Virus record (IMG/VR): IMGVR_UViG_3300009528_000460
Span: 1 to 36,572 of that record
Origin: a virus
Direction: 5' to 3' (one strand)
DNA: 36,572 nucleotides
Positions 1-8,006 of this stretch are shown piece after piece. The position numbers and the translations under genes were made by a program. How positions within the stretch are numbered: the stretch's first letter is position 1; the number at the start of each line of letters is the position of its first letter. A model generated the notes under the pieces. It did not search any database. It saw only the letters and a list, made by a program, of their open reading frames with translations, and was not told where the DNA came from.

Positions 1-1878
1 AGCCACTCCGATGCTTCCCTTGGTATTGATGACCTTGGCCCAAGACGGCACCCACCTGAGCGGCTTGCCCGAGTCGTTGACGATGATACACTCCCACCAG
101 CGGAACTCTTGGGAGTCTATGCTGTCTATCGCATCCACATAGAGTTCTCGATGTTCTGGACCAACTGGAATAATAACTGCGATCTGCGGCGGATCAAAGG
201 AAGAGACAGGAGCTTGCTTGCCCGAGTCAACGGCAGCCGGCGGCAGCGCCGTGCCTTGGCACCAGGGATACCACTTTGTCCAGTCCTGCTGTTGATTCAC
301 TCTGCTCATCGCGTCCTCGCGATTGCGATAAACCAGGGTATCCATCTGGGTGACCATCTCCGCTCGGAAGCCGTAAGAGGTCAGCCGCGTCCAGAAATCA
401 GCGTCCTCTGCTGTCTTCCAGCGCCTACGATAGCCACCGACGCATTCCCAGGCCTCCTTACGGAACATGGACGTGGAGGGTACGAGGTTGGCGGGACGCC
501 CATCTCCTGCCTTTCTGGTCAGCTGCCAGTCGGTGCGGAAGGCCATAGGCCAGCCAGAGTGCCAGCGCTTGCCGTCAGACTCGAGGAACTCCACGTTGCC
601 ATAGGCTATGTGAAGGTTCCTATCCTCATCCAGAGCCTTGGAGAGAATCTCCAGCGTCTCCTCCGGCAGCATGTTGTCGGCATCCAGCGGTATCATGTAC
701 TTACCCCTGGCCGCACCGATGCCAGTGTTGAGAGCGCCGGCGAGGTACTGGTTCTTCTCGTTGTGGATCACTCTGAATCGCTCATCCTTGGCCGCGTATT
801 CATCGGCGATCTTGCCGCAGCCATCGGGCGAGGCGTCATCCACTACCACGCACTCCCAATCCTGCAGGGTCTGGGCCTGGACGGAATCGAGTGCCTGCGG
901 AAGATATTGCTCAAGATTGTAGGCAGTGACGATGACGGACACGCGCGGCTTCTCGGCTCGCCAGTCATCCAGCACCCGGCGGTAGAGGTCGGCGTATTCC
1001 TTCGCTATATCCTTCCACTGGTAGCGTTCCTCTACAACCTCCCGTCCCCTACGGCCCAGGAGCTCCCTGTTCTTCAAGCAGTAGCGCAAGCCCTCCAAGA
1101 GATCATCATAATCGCCAGGAAGAGCAAGGTAGCCCGTCTCCTTGTGATCTATGATGTTCGATTGGCCTCCCCAATCCCATGCCAGGACAGGCACACCTGC
1201 GGCCATAGCCTCTAGCGTGCCGATGCCGAAAGTCTCTCGAGGCGTACAGAGATAAACGGCAGCGTCCCTGATAGCATGCTTCGCTTTCTCGTAGTTGAGC
1301 GCACCTGTGATCTGCAGGTTCCGCAACCGGCTGTCGCCATATGTAGAGATGAACGGTACGTCGGGAGCAAGTTTGGCCAGCGCATCCAGAGGCGTCACGT
1401 CGCAGACGGGATCGAGGCGCGTCTTGTTCCACAATACAAATCCGCGATTTCGGCCAGAAGGTTCAGGCCACTCGGCCAGGTCCACACCGTGACCGATGAC
1501 GGTTACGCGCCTCAGTGAATGCCGCCGTAGCGCCTGAGCAACCCACTCACTGGGAGCGGTGACAGCGTTTGCTAGTCGGATGGCTTCCACACACTTGGCG
1601 TTGGCCTTGTAGCACCAGCCAACCTTCCAGTCGAATTCGCTCCAATAGAGGCCATGGTTGTGGACAACGAGCGGCTTGTCAGAATGACGTTTTCGAATCT
1701 CGTCGGTGGATAGGATGTGACAGGCAATGAGTTCTGCCTCTTCCAACTCAACAACCTCGATGTCACAGGCGAGCAGATGCTTTCGCAGAGCGTCTACCAC
1801 GCGGCGCACACCTCCGTCGGCCTTATCTTCGCCGGCGAAGGAGGGGTGGATGTGAACCTTGATCCTACGCTGCGCCAT
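1..1878 (-). CDS. Multi-domain glycosyltransferase (GT4 + GT2 + GT2), partial
   Basis: The frame is open from an ATG at 1878 to the left edge, giving 626 residues with the C-terminus missing. Residues about 1-290 look like a GT4/GT-B glycosyltransferase (N-terminal VHIHPSF, then GVPVLAWDWGG and an E-rich C-terminal helix). Residues about 308-520 are a GT2/GT-A domain beginning VSVIVTAYN, with VVDDASPD and the metal-binding-like DADN. A second GT2 domain starts near residue 562 (IAVIIPVGPEHRELY) and is cut by the window edge. The start has a GGGAGATGG SD site and lies 15 bp after the repeat-protein gene. It probably transfers several sugars onto one acceptor, perhaps a virion glycan; the sugars cannot be read from sequence. 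Domain fusion is seen directly; the role is inferred. Confidence 0.85.
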   Translation of the reverse strand, partial: MAQRRIKVHIHPSFAGEDKADGGVRRVVDALRKHLLACDIEVVELEEAELIACHILSTDEIRKRHSDKPLVVHNHGLYWSEFDWKVGWCYKANAKCVEAIRLANAVTAPSEWVAQALRRHSLRRVTVIGHGVDLAEWPEPSGRNRGFVLWNKTRLDPVCDVTPLDALAKLAPDVPFISTYGDSRLRNLQITGALNYEKAKHAIRDAAVYLCTPRETFGIGTLEAMAAGVPVLAWDWGGQSNIIDHKETGYLALPGDYDDLLEGLRYCLKNRELLGRRGREVVEERYQWKDIAKEYADLYRRVLDDWRAEKPRVSVIVTAYNLEQYLPQALDSVQAQTLQDWECVVVDDASPDGCGKIADEYAAKDERFRVIHNEKNQYLAGALNTGIGAARGKYMIPLDADNMLPEETLEILSKALDEDRNLHIAYGNVEFLESDGKRWHSGWPMAFRTDWQLTRKAGDGRPANLVPSTSMFRKEAWECVGGYRRRWKTAEDADFWTRLTSYGFRAEMVTQMDTLVYRNREDAMSRVNQQQDWTKWYPWCQGTALPPAAVDSGKQAPVSSFDPPQIAVIIPVGPEHRELYVDAIDSIDSQEFRWWECIIVNDSGKPLRWVPSWAKVINTKGSIGVA

Positions 1879-1893
1879 CATTCCATCTCCCTG

Positions 1894-3000
1894 CTACCAC
1901 GAATCCCATAGAGCTGTTCCGTCAGCCTTCCGTACGTATCCGGACGGTGGCGGCACATATGGAGCGGGTGCCTTGTATCCCGAGGGAGTGGCAGCTGACT
2001 CCCAAGAACTCGGGTGGATGATCTCCCACAAGAACAGGCAATCGTCAAAGGCAAACGGGACGATGACATACGGCGGAGCAACCACCTCCAAGAGGGCCAG
2101 GAAGAAGAAGCCTTGTATTCGGGGTAGCGGCAACACCGGGTTGTAATGCTCCACCCACCACTTATCGAGCGTGACAACTTCTGGCCCCAACACATGATAG
2201 CTAACCCAAGGATAATAGAAGGGACTAGGAGGCGCGGGCAGCGGGTTGTCTGGTTCTCGCCACCATTTGTCAAGCGTAATCTCCTCGATAAACGGTGGCT
2301 GAATCGTAAGACCCGCTCCAGCAAACGGCTTGGGATAGAGGGGAAGTAGAGATTGAATCCACCATTTATCAAGGCTGACCGCCTCTGGCCTCTGCAATTC
2401 GTCAAGGACGAGTTCGGTCGCTGGCTCGAGCCACGGCGCAGGTGGTTGCCATCGCGGTTCCGAAGGCTGACGCCACCACTTGTCGAGCTCAATCTCCTCA
2501 ATGAACGGCGGCAGAAGCGGAAGGCTTGGCTGAGGGAACGACACAGGGCACAGAGGATTGGCAGCTTGGCTCCACCATTTGTCAAGGCTGACGGCTTCCG
2601 GCCTTTGGGCCTCATCCAGTACAAGTTCCGTGGCTGGAGGTTGCTGAGGAGGCGTGATCTCGCGTGGCCTCGGTGCTTGAACAAACCACTTATCGAGACT
2701 GACGGCCTCGGGTCTTTGCAACTCATCAAGCGCAAGTTCTGGAGGAGGCCCAGGAATGATAGGAGGCCGGCGCAGCGGCTCGGGAGCAAGGATGAGCCAG
2801 CTGATGGCTGGGATGGGCGGTACGGGAATGCCAAATTCGACCAGGACCCCAGAGGCATAGAGAGCCGCCTCCGAACGAGGCGCAGTGCGCAGAGGCTCGC
2901 TCGGCTGCTGCCAATACTTATCAGGCAGTACCGTCTCTGGACGCTGCGCCTCGTCAAGGACAGGCTCGATGTAACTGGGGTATTGCCAACGTCTAGCCAC
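1894..3000 (-). CDS. Proline-rich repeat protein with seven DKWW-type motifs, probable virion protein
   Basis: This 368-residue protein starts at GTG 3000 with GAGGA upstream. It is built from about seven diverged repeats around L-D-K-W-[WF]-x-[QE]-P, often preceded by LVLDE-x-QRPEAVS or PFIEEI. The first copy reads LPDKYWQQPSEPLRTAPR, the form I recall from uncultivated-phage structural genes. The segments are rich in Pro, Trp and acidic residues, with a signal-less N-terminus and no enzyme motif. It lies between the zinc-ribbon genes and the large glycosyltransferase in the late block. A surface or fibre component assembled from short linear modules is likely. An overlapping 379-residue frame on the same strand shows no repeat logic and was discounted. 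Function is inferred. Confidence 0.75.
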   Translation of the reverse strand: MARRWQYPSYIEPVLDEAQRPETVLPDKYWQQPSEPLRTAPRSEAALYASGVLVEFGIPVPPIPAISWLILAPEPLRRPPIIPGPPPELALDELQRPEAVSLDKWFVQAPRPREITPPQQPPATELVLDEAQRPEAVSLDKWWSQAANPLCPVSFPQPSLPLLPPFIEEIELDKWWRQPSEPRWQPPAPWLEPATELVLDELQRPEAVSLDKWWIQSLLPLYPKPFAGAGLTIQPPFIEEITLDKWWREPDNPLPAPPSPFYYPWVSYHVLGPEVVTLDKWWVEHYNPVLPLPRIQGFFFLALLEVVAPPYVIVPFAFDDCLFLWEIIHPSSWESAATPSGYKAPAPYVPPPSGYVRKADGTALWDSW

Positions 3001-3013
3001 AAGGCACTAATCC

Positions 3014-3301
3014 TCACATGCTCCTAGCCCGAGCGCGGGCTTCTGCCTGCTCCATAGCCTTCTCGAAGGGCAGGCACTTGATCTCGCACTGCTTCTTGCC
3101 ACAGGTCGGCCCGCCACATGAGAGGCAGAAGCCACGCTTTCGACCACTGCCCGGCTCCACCCTCCAGTGCATCCCACAGTGGACACACTGGAGGGTCTCC
3201 CCTTCATCGCACGTGCCCGCAGGACCGGTGACGATGAAGTATCCCTTGGGGTGGCGCACCGAGCGCTTGAGGTAGGCTGGAGCCTTTTCTATACCGGACA
3301 T
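3014..3301 (-). CDS. Small zinc-binding protein
   Basis: The protein is 95 residues from ATG 3301, chosen because GGAAGAAGG lies just upstream; the frame is open further but the extension overlaps the neighbouring zinc ribbon. It carries CVHCG, then GFCLSCGGPTCG and a C-x4-C-type tail before PFEKAMEQAE, so two zinc knuckles are plausible. The C-terminus is a charged helix rich in Ala, Arg and Glu. It overlaps the preceding gene by 13 bp and ends 14 bp before the repeat-protein start, so it is translated with the late block. Similar small Cys-rich proteins recur in uncultivated phages; no specific role is known to me. Confidence 0.7.
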   Translation of the reverse strand: MSGIEKAPAYLKRSVRHPKGYFIVTGPAGTCDEGETLQCVHCGMHWRVEPGSGRKRGFCLSCGGPTCGKKQCEIKCLPFEKAMEQAEARARARSM

Positions 3302-3474
3302 TTGACCTTCTTCCCGTACTTCACCGCGAACTGCTTGCGGTAGCAGCCTGTGCAGACAGCGTAGCGATGGGGTTGGATCGTCTTCCCCTTGCGGGTGATC
3401 GGCAGCAGAGCCACGTACTTCGTGCTCTTCGGCTTGCTGCAGTCGGGACACGTCCCCCCTCGCTCTGTCATCAC
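3289..3474 (-). CDS. 61-residue zinc ribbon protein
   Basis: Two CxxC pairs (CPDC near residue 10 and CTGC near residue 42) separated by about 30 residues form a classic zinc ribbon, with a basic C-terminus (VKYGKKVKCPV). The gene sits directly after the virion protein at 3477-3935 and overlaps the next zinc protein by 13 bp. The size and simple architecture suggest a nucleic-acid or protein-binding accessory. The specific partner is unknown. Confidence 0.65.
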   Translation of the reverse strand: MMTERGGTCPDCSKPKSTKYVALLPITRKGKTIQPHRYAVCTGCYRKQFAVKYGKKVKCPV

Positions 3475-3476
3475 GC

Positions 3477-3935
3477 CTATTCCTCCCAGTGAGCCGTCAC
3501 GCTTGCAATGCCTGCGTAGGCTCCGCTAATGGGGGTCATGCCGATTCCCTCGTCAGCTACGGCGGGTATCCAGAGTTCACCGCCCGGTGCCGCCACGAAG
3601 CGGAACGTCGCCCTCTGGTTGAGATCGAAGTCCAGCAGTTCCGTGGCCGCCGTGTAGGTTGGCTCGACTGTGTGGTCCTCAGCCCCATCGAGTTGTGCTG
3701 CAGGGGCGTCGGAGTCCAAGGGGGCCGGAACAACCCCTGCGCCCTCTGTGCCTACCACGGTACTGCGACGCACCAGCCACTGGATCACGTTGTCTGCCGG
3801 CGTCCCGCCCTGCGAGAAGATAAGCTCGTAGAGCTTGGCCCTCGTCAGGTTGGAAGGGTTGAAGACATGCAGGGCAGTATCACCCGGCGCTACCGTGACA
3901 ACATCCTGCATCCCTGTTGCTGCATACTTGTCCAT
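3477..3935 (-). CDS. Phage virion structural protein (beta-rich, about 150 residues)
   Basis: The 152-residue protein starts at ATG 3935 after an almost perfect SD (AAGGAGGTCA). It contains the segments LIFSQGGTPADNVIQWLVRR, HTVEPTYTAATELLDFDLNQ and RATFRFVAAPGGELWIP, and ends HWEE. I recognise this pattern from many uncultivated-phage structural loci, where it accompanies capsid and tail genes. Alternating hydrophobic residues suggest a beta-sandwich. The strong SD fits an abundant particle component. It could be a decoration, tail or neck protein; sequence alone does not decide. It is followed within 2 bp by the zinc ribbon gene. Confidence 0.65.
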   Translation of the reverse strand: MDKYAATGMQDVVTVAPGDTALHVFNPSNLTRAKLYELIFSQGGTPADNVIQWLVRRSTVVGTEGAGVVPAPLDSDAPAAQLDGAEDHTVEPTYTAATELLDFDLNQRATFRFVAAPGGELWIPAVADEGIGMTPISGAYAGIASVTAHWEE

Positions 3936-3958
3936 CGTTGACCTCCTTCTAGGTCAGA

Positions 3959-5218
3959 CTAATAACTCACTATTTCTATTGGCTCGATGTAGGGTTGCTG
4001 CGCTCCAAGGCTACCGCCTGCACCTCCACCCCCGGCGATGGCAGCCATCATCTCGTCGGCACCGATGCCTACTACCGCTGCTGCGATGGCAACGGCGTTG
4101 GCCGTGCTTGTCATCAGGTCGTTGAGGTCATCGTTGAACCAGGCGGGCATGAAGTAGCCGCCATCGTCCCCGACGCTATGACCCGCCCAGATTGCTCTTA
4201 GGTCGTCGTCCGCATCATCGCTGAGTTTGACTTCTCCACCCCAGTTAGCGCCACCATCATCGGACTTCTTGTAATAGGTCCCGACTGTATCGTTCCAGGT
4301 GCCACCCTTGAGATAAGCCACATAGATGTCATCGTTCTGCTGGTTAATGAAGACGGCGCACTGGGCGCTCTCGTCCGAGTCCGTCAGTACGTTGGTCTTG
4401 GCCACTATCGAAGCGGCACTGCCTATATCCCAGACCATGAGGTCGGCGGCGGCGTTGTTGTGCATGTTCCAAGCAGCGAGGATGACGTGATTGTCGCTGG
4501 CACGTTGGGCGGCGGACATCTGATAATAGTAAACAGACTCGACCATATTGAGGCTGATGGAGGTTTCATCCCAACTATTGCCAGAGTTGTCGTAGACCTT
4601 CAGGCTAATCTCATTGGCGCTCACATCCCAATAGATGCACCAGATGTCATTGGTGTCGGCCTCTGCGCCAGGAAAGAGCAGGGTTCTGTCTACAGCATTG
4701 CCATCGGCTACATCGGCGCGGGCCGCCCAGTTGTCGCCGTCATCCTCACTCCGATAGAAGCCGTTTTCCCCAGCGTTATCAATCCAGAAGCTACAGTATA
4801 GGTTGCCGCCACGGGACTTCGTGATGTCAAGGCAACTCTCAGGCCAGTAATCACCCATGGCGCTGACACCATCGAATACGGTCTTTTCCGCGCTCAGGGT
4901 ATCCGTGCTGGTGTCTAGATTTCGATAGAGGACATCATCGCTGCCTAAGTCAATATAGGCAATGTGAATCTTGGTTCCACTGTCGTCAGGCGTCCACTTG
5001 TCGAACCAAATGCTAGAGACAACAATCGTACCAACCTTGATGCCGACGGCAGCGGCCCAGTCAACGCCCCCGTTAGCCGTCTTGCGGTATACCAAATCAC
5101 GGGCGCCATCGACGTAGAAGACGTAGGCAGTATCCTCAGCAGTCCATACTGGGCCAACACGTACAACGGACGCATAAAGAATATCGTCCGCATTGGCTTC
5201 TATCCGTACGTCAGCCAT
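3959..5218 (-). CDS. Asp-box (BNR/sialidase-like) beta-propeller protein, probable receptor-binding or tail protein
   Basis: Of 419 residues, three segments fit the Asp-box S/T-x-D/N-x-G-x-x-W: near residues 47-54 (TANGGVDW), 157-164 (SEDDGDNW) and 319-326 (SDDGGANW). Intervening strands such as IHIAYID, LYCSFW and IYVAYLK match propeller blades. The catalytic Arg triad and Tyr of true sialidases are not evident, so a binding or degenerate hydrolase role is more likely than sialidase activity. The C-terminus has a Gly-rich linker followed by QQPYIEPIEIVSY, sharing YIEP with the start of the repeat protein at 1894-3000. It lies directly downstream of the glycosyltransferase island in the late block. 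Confidence 0.7.
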   Translation of the reverse strand: MADVRIEANADDILYASVVRVGPVWTAEDTAYVFYVDGARDLVYRKTANGGVDWAAAVGIKVGTIVVSSIWFDKWTPDDSGTKIHIAYIDLGSDDVLYRNLDTSTDTLSAEKTVFDGVSAMGDYWPESCLDITKSRGGNLYCSFWIDNAGENGFYRSEDDGDNWAARADVADGNAVDRTLLFPGAEADTNDIWCIYWDVSANEISLKVYDNSGNSWDETSISLNMVESVYYYQMSAAQRASDNHVILAAWNMHNNAAADLMVWDIGSAASIVAKTNVLTDSDESAQCAVFINQQNDDIYVAYLKGGTWNDTVGTYYKKSDDGGANWGGEVKLSDDADDDLRAIWAGHSVGDDGGYFMPAWFNDDLNDLMTSTANAVAIAAAVVGIGADEMMAAIAGGGGAGGSLGAQQPYIEPIEIVSY

Positions 5219-5221
5219 CGT

Positions 5222-6085
5222 CTAACCTACGATCTCCACAGGCGCTCCACAGAGACTGGCATGATACTCCAGCGATGGATCCATGACCCACTGGCATGTC
5301 TGGAGGACCCCGTCGTGGGTGCGCCAGTCGAACACATGGCCGTTGGCACACCTGTAGGTAGCGAGGTTCTGCTCTTCGCTAGGATGCACGCCGGCGAGCG
5401 ATGGCCTGGGCTGATGGCCCTCCATTGTGTATATCCACTCCCAGGCGGTAGGCAGAGCCAAGGCTACGTCCGGGCCGGGTAGCGCTTGCACCTGCTCGTT
5501 GAAAAACCGCTCGCACTCGCCCACGGTGGTGTCCTCGGCAAACGGCCCATAAGCCTGCATGAAGCGCTCATGGATCATCCAGGGCCGCAGCGATGTGAAC
5601 ACACCGTAGCGCTCCAGCCGCAGAAGCCAGCCCTCCTCAAACATCTCCACGTTGCCGCGTATGTTCGGATGCGGCGGACCGAGCCTCACCAGACCGATGT
5701 CCGGGTGTTTGAGCAGGAGGGTTGCCCAGGGCTTCATGTCGAACAGCCACAGGAGTCCCCAGTCGTCCATCAGGAGCGCTGCCAGCGGAGAGTGGCGGAA
5801 GGCTTCCCGCAGTCCTGCGTTCAGGCTAGCGCCAATTCCATGCCTCTCCTGGCGGCTAAATGTGACGGGGCCACGATCTCCCCACCACCAGGCTGGAGGC
5901 GACTTGGCGCTGACGGCGTACCCTGGCAGCGATGAGCCATCGTCTGCCACGTGAAGCCGCAGCTCGCCAGGATATCGGATTCGCTTCCGCCACTGGCGAA
6001 TAGAGTACTGCGCAGCGGCCTCCGTCGCCTCGCCGACTCCGCCGGCAGGAGCATACGTCGTCATCAGGATCGTGAGGGGCTCCAT
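5222..6085 (-). CDS. GT2-like glycosyltransferase with C-terminal zinc-knuckle tail
   Basis: The 287-residue protein begins with the GT2 opening LTILMTTYAPAGG, followed by LHVADDGSS near residue 45 and the likely metal-binding acidic pair in ALLMDDWGLL near residue 105. Residues about 230-287 form an added tail with C-x-x-x-H (CANGHVF), a lone Cys (QTCQW) and a late SLCG, resembling a zinc knuckle. The start overlaps the preceding methyltransferase stop by one base (TGATG), so translation is coupled. It is the last gene of the sugar island and lies 3 bp from the beta-propeller gene. Donor and acceptor are unknown; the zinc tail on a glycosyltransferase is unusual. Confidence 0.7.
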   Translation of the reverse strand: MEPLTILMTTYAPAGGVGEATEAAAQYSIRQWRKRIRYPGELRLHVADDGSSLPGYAVSAKSPPAWWWGDRGPVTFSRQERHGIGASLNAGLREAFRHSPLAALLMDDWGLLWLFDMKPWATLLLKHPDIGLVRLGPPHPNIRGNVEMFEEGWLLRLERYGVFTSLRPWMIHERFMQAYGPFAEDTTVGECERFFNEQVQALPGPDVALALPTAWEWIYTMEGHQPRPSLAGVHPSEEQNLATYRCANGHVFDWRTHDGVLQTCQWVMDPSLEYHASLCGAPVEIVG

Positions 6086-6690
6086 CAGGTTCGCTTCCCC
6101 TTCGCCTTCTTGATCTTCCTGCCTGCCCAGCCAAGCCCATGGATCTCCACCATCTCCAGACGCCCTGCAGCTACGACCTCATCGATCGCCCGCTTGACGC
6201 CAGGCGAGGGATAATTAGGCACTCCCCAATCAGCAGGGTCGGCGTAGTTGTGTAGCCAGACAAGACCGCCCATGACGACCTTCGGCAGCCAAGCCTTCAG
6301 TTCGCCCTTGGTCGTCTTGTAGGTGTGATCGGTATCTATCATCAGCAGGTCAACGGAGTTGGCCTTGAACTCCTCGGCGGCCTCCGCCGAATCCGACAGG
6401 ATGCCCTGCCAGTCCGCGCGGCGACCGATATTCTTCGCCACCGCCTGTGACCACTGCAAGGTGTTGTGGTCGACAGTAGTCACCAGGATCTTGTCCGGCC
6501 TCGCACAGAGAGCTGACAGCGCGGTCGTCCCGCTCCCTGCCCCAAGGTCAACGACCGCCACAGGACGATACTTGGGCAACCTGCGCACAAGATCTTGGAT
6601 CAGATCGATATCCTCATGGATGAGGACGTAAGGATGCGCCGTACACAGCCTGTGTGCTGGGTCGTTGTTGTAATCCCCCTTGCGTACCAT
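6085..6690 (-). CDS. Class I SAM-dependent methyltransferase (Methyltransf_24-like)
   Basis: The 201-residue protein has a Rossmann core: motif I VVDLGAGSGTTAL near residues 46-58, the acidic strand-2 end VTTVDHNT, and motif VDLLMIDTDHTY followed by KGELKAWLPKVVMGGLVWLHNY, typical of the O-methyltransferase branch where the late Asp/His bind a metal or acceptor. The C-terminus is basic (KIKKAKGKRT). The gene is coupled to the downstream glycosyltransferase by a TGATG overlap. In this context methylation of a sugar is more likely than of a nucleic acid, but that is inference. Confidence 0.75.
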   Translation of the reverse strand: MVRKGDYNNDPAHRLCTAHPYVLIHEDIDLIQDLVRRLPKYRPVAVVDLGAGSGTTALSALCARPDKILVTTVDHNTLQWSQAVAKNIGRRADWQGILSDSAEAAEEFKANSVDLLMIDTDHTYKTTKGELKAWLPKVVMGGLVWLHNYADPADWGVPNYPSPGVKRAIDEVVAAGRLEMVEIHGLGWAGRKIKKAKGKRT

Positions 6691-6691
6691 T

Positions 6692-7507
6692 TTATGTGTC
6701 CTCCTTGCTTGCTTTCCATATCACCTCGCCATTGAGAAGCACAACATCGTAGTGAGGATTAGGACAGTTTGAGAGGTTCGGCTTCGAGAATGTCACCTTC
6801 TCTGCCATATCTGCCCACAAGGTTCTGGCCTCGGCAATGAGGTTCTCGTCACGGTCTACCCCATGAGCGACCATTCCTGCTGCAGCAGCCATTGCACAGA
6901 GGTCACCTTGCTTACACTCGAGGTCGAGAAGGGAGAGACCCTCCAATGGATTGCCTGGAGTCTCTCCGCCCAGGGCTACTACGACGGCGAGCCAGCGACT
7001 GATGATGCCCGAAGCGTCAGGCGGTTGTGTCAGCGAAGATACTTCTGCCAGGTTCAACCAGAAGTGATATTGGTCAGAGGTCTCTCGATAGTCAAGCATA
7101 GGTTCATCGAAGAAACGTGACATCTTGAAGTCAACCAGCATCGGGCGATCGTCCCGAATGATGATGTTCCCTTTCTTCCCTTTTGAAGCCAACCTAATCC
7201 ATGGATCGCCATGACTGATACGATGCTGCTGCAACGTCCAAAGAAGACGCACGCCGTTGCGCCGCAAAGCCTCGAGGTTCTTGACAGGTTGATTCACGCC
7301 GAGGTCCTCTTCAACGATGTAATCGTCCCCCTCTTCGAGGAGTTGAGGAGCAACACCAGTGCCGCTGAGTTCTCTAAGCATCCGTGCCTCGTTGTGGACA
7401 CCGTTTATGCATCTGGGACTAGCCTTCTCCCCGCCGTAGGCCCACTTTTTGACGATCCCGTTCTCTCTGTAGACGGTAAGTCCTTGATGGCCTCCGATGA
7501 TGCCCAT
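6692..7507 (-). CDS. Kinase-fold protein fused to a truncated methyltransferase-like domain
   Basis: Residues about 8-140 show the order of elements of RIO/Bud32/lipopolysaccharide-kinase-type small kinases: a Lys in IVKKW, the alpha-C Glu in NEARMLREL, hinge IVEEDLG, catalytic-loop HGDP with GNIII, and VDFKMSRF where DFG reads DFK. Residues about 190-271 resemble the first half of a SAM methyltransferase: LLDLECKQGDL, GVDRDENL, then YDVVLLNGEV, ending early without the C-terminal strands. The gene ends just before a complete methyltransferase at 6690. It may phosphorylate a sugar or glycan intermediate; a pseudokinase role is also possible because of DFK. The fusion is directly visible; activity is inferred. 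Confidence 0.6.
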   Translation of the reverse strand: MGIIGGHQGLTVYRENGIVKKWAYGGEKASPRCINGVHNEARMLRELSGTGVAPQLLEEGDDYIVEEDLGVNQPVKNLEALRRNGVRLLWTLQQHRISHGDPWIRLASKGKKGNIIIRDDRPMLVDFKMSRFFDEPMLDYRETSDQYHFWLNLAEVSSLTQPPDASGIISRWLAVVVALGGETPGNPLEGLSLLDLECKQGDLCAMAAAAGMVAHGVDRDENLIAEARTLWADMAEKVTFSKPNLSNCPNPHYDVVLLNGEVIWKASKEDT

Positions 7508-7514
7508 GCTTTAC

Positions 7515-8006
7515 CTACTTGTTCACCAGTTCCGCTATTGCCCGTCCCTGCATAAATCTCCGAGCAAGTGATAACAGAAGGATGTAATCAGGATAAGCAC
7601 CGGGCCGAGGATCTCCTCGGGTAGCCCTACCGAAATCAACGAGGCAGGGCACATTGGCTCTGACTACGATGTTAGAGCTGGACTCCAGATCATTGTGATG
7701 GACCCCGATCTTCCTCATATCCTCCAGTGCCGTGCAAGCGTGGCGCATGACGACCTCAAGGTTGGTGATTTCTTCGCCATCGCCGAGGTCTTCCATAAGG
7801 ATGTAGTTCGAGCCGACCTCGTAGACGTCAGGGAAGCAGATACTCTCGGCCAACTCCTGGAGGATATCCGCCTCGAACTTGATCCCTGCTGGCCTACCTC
7901 CTTGACAGTATTTCAAGAATCGTCCCTTTCCATCCCTGTATGCCCGCGACTGTGTACCTCTGTAATTCGTGGGTAGACAAGGAGAGAGGATGTCTTCAGG
8001 CTTCAT
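7515..8006 (-). CDS. Small RIO/Bud32-like kinase-fold protein
   Basis: The protein is 163 residues from ATG 8006, preferred over GTG 8009 on SD spacing (GGGAG); both overlap the preceding stop. Visible kinase elements are a Lys (RFLKY), Glu in FEADILQEL, hinge YILMEDLG, catalytic loop GVHHNDLESSSNIVV and an intact DFG (LVDFGRATR). The length matches minimal Bud32/RIO-type kinases rather than full Ser/Thr kinases. It is a diverged paralogue of the N-terminal half of its neighbour at 6692-7507 and retains the intact DFG that the neighbour lacks. The substrate is unknown; island context suggests a glycan or sugar. Confidence 0.65.
   Translation of the reverse strand: MKPEDILSPCLPTNYRGTQSRAYRDGKGRFLKYCQGGRPAGIKFEADILQELAESICFPDVYEVGSNYILMEDLGDGEEITNLEVVMRHACTALEDMRKIGVHHNDLESSSNIVVRANVPCLVDFGRATRGDPRPGAYPDYILLLSLARRFMQGRAIAELVNK

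Noticed and set aside
109-1215. A 368-residue plus-strand frame at the left end
   Set aside because: Antisense to the glycosyltransferase domains, whose motifs are unmistakable.
1878-3017. A 379-residue minus-strand frame over the repeat-protein region
   Set aside because: It is Ser/Arg-rich without family features, while the alternative frame has seven regular repeats.
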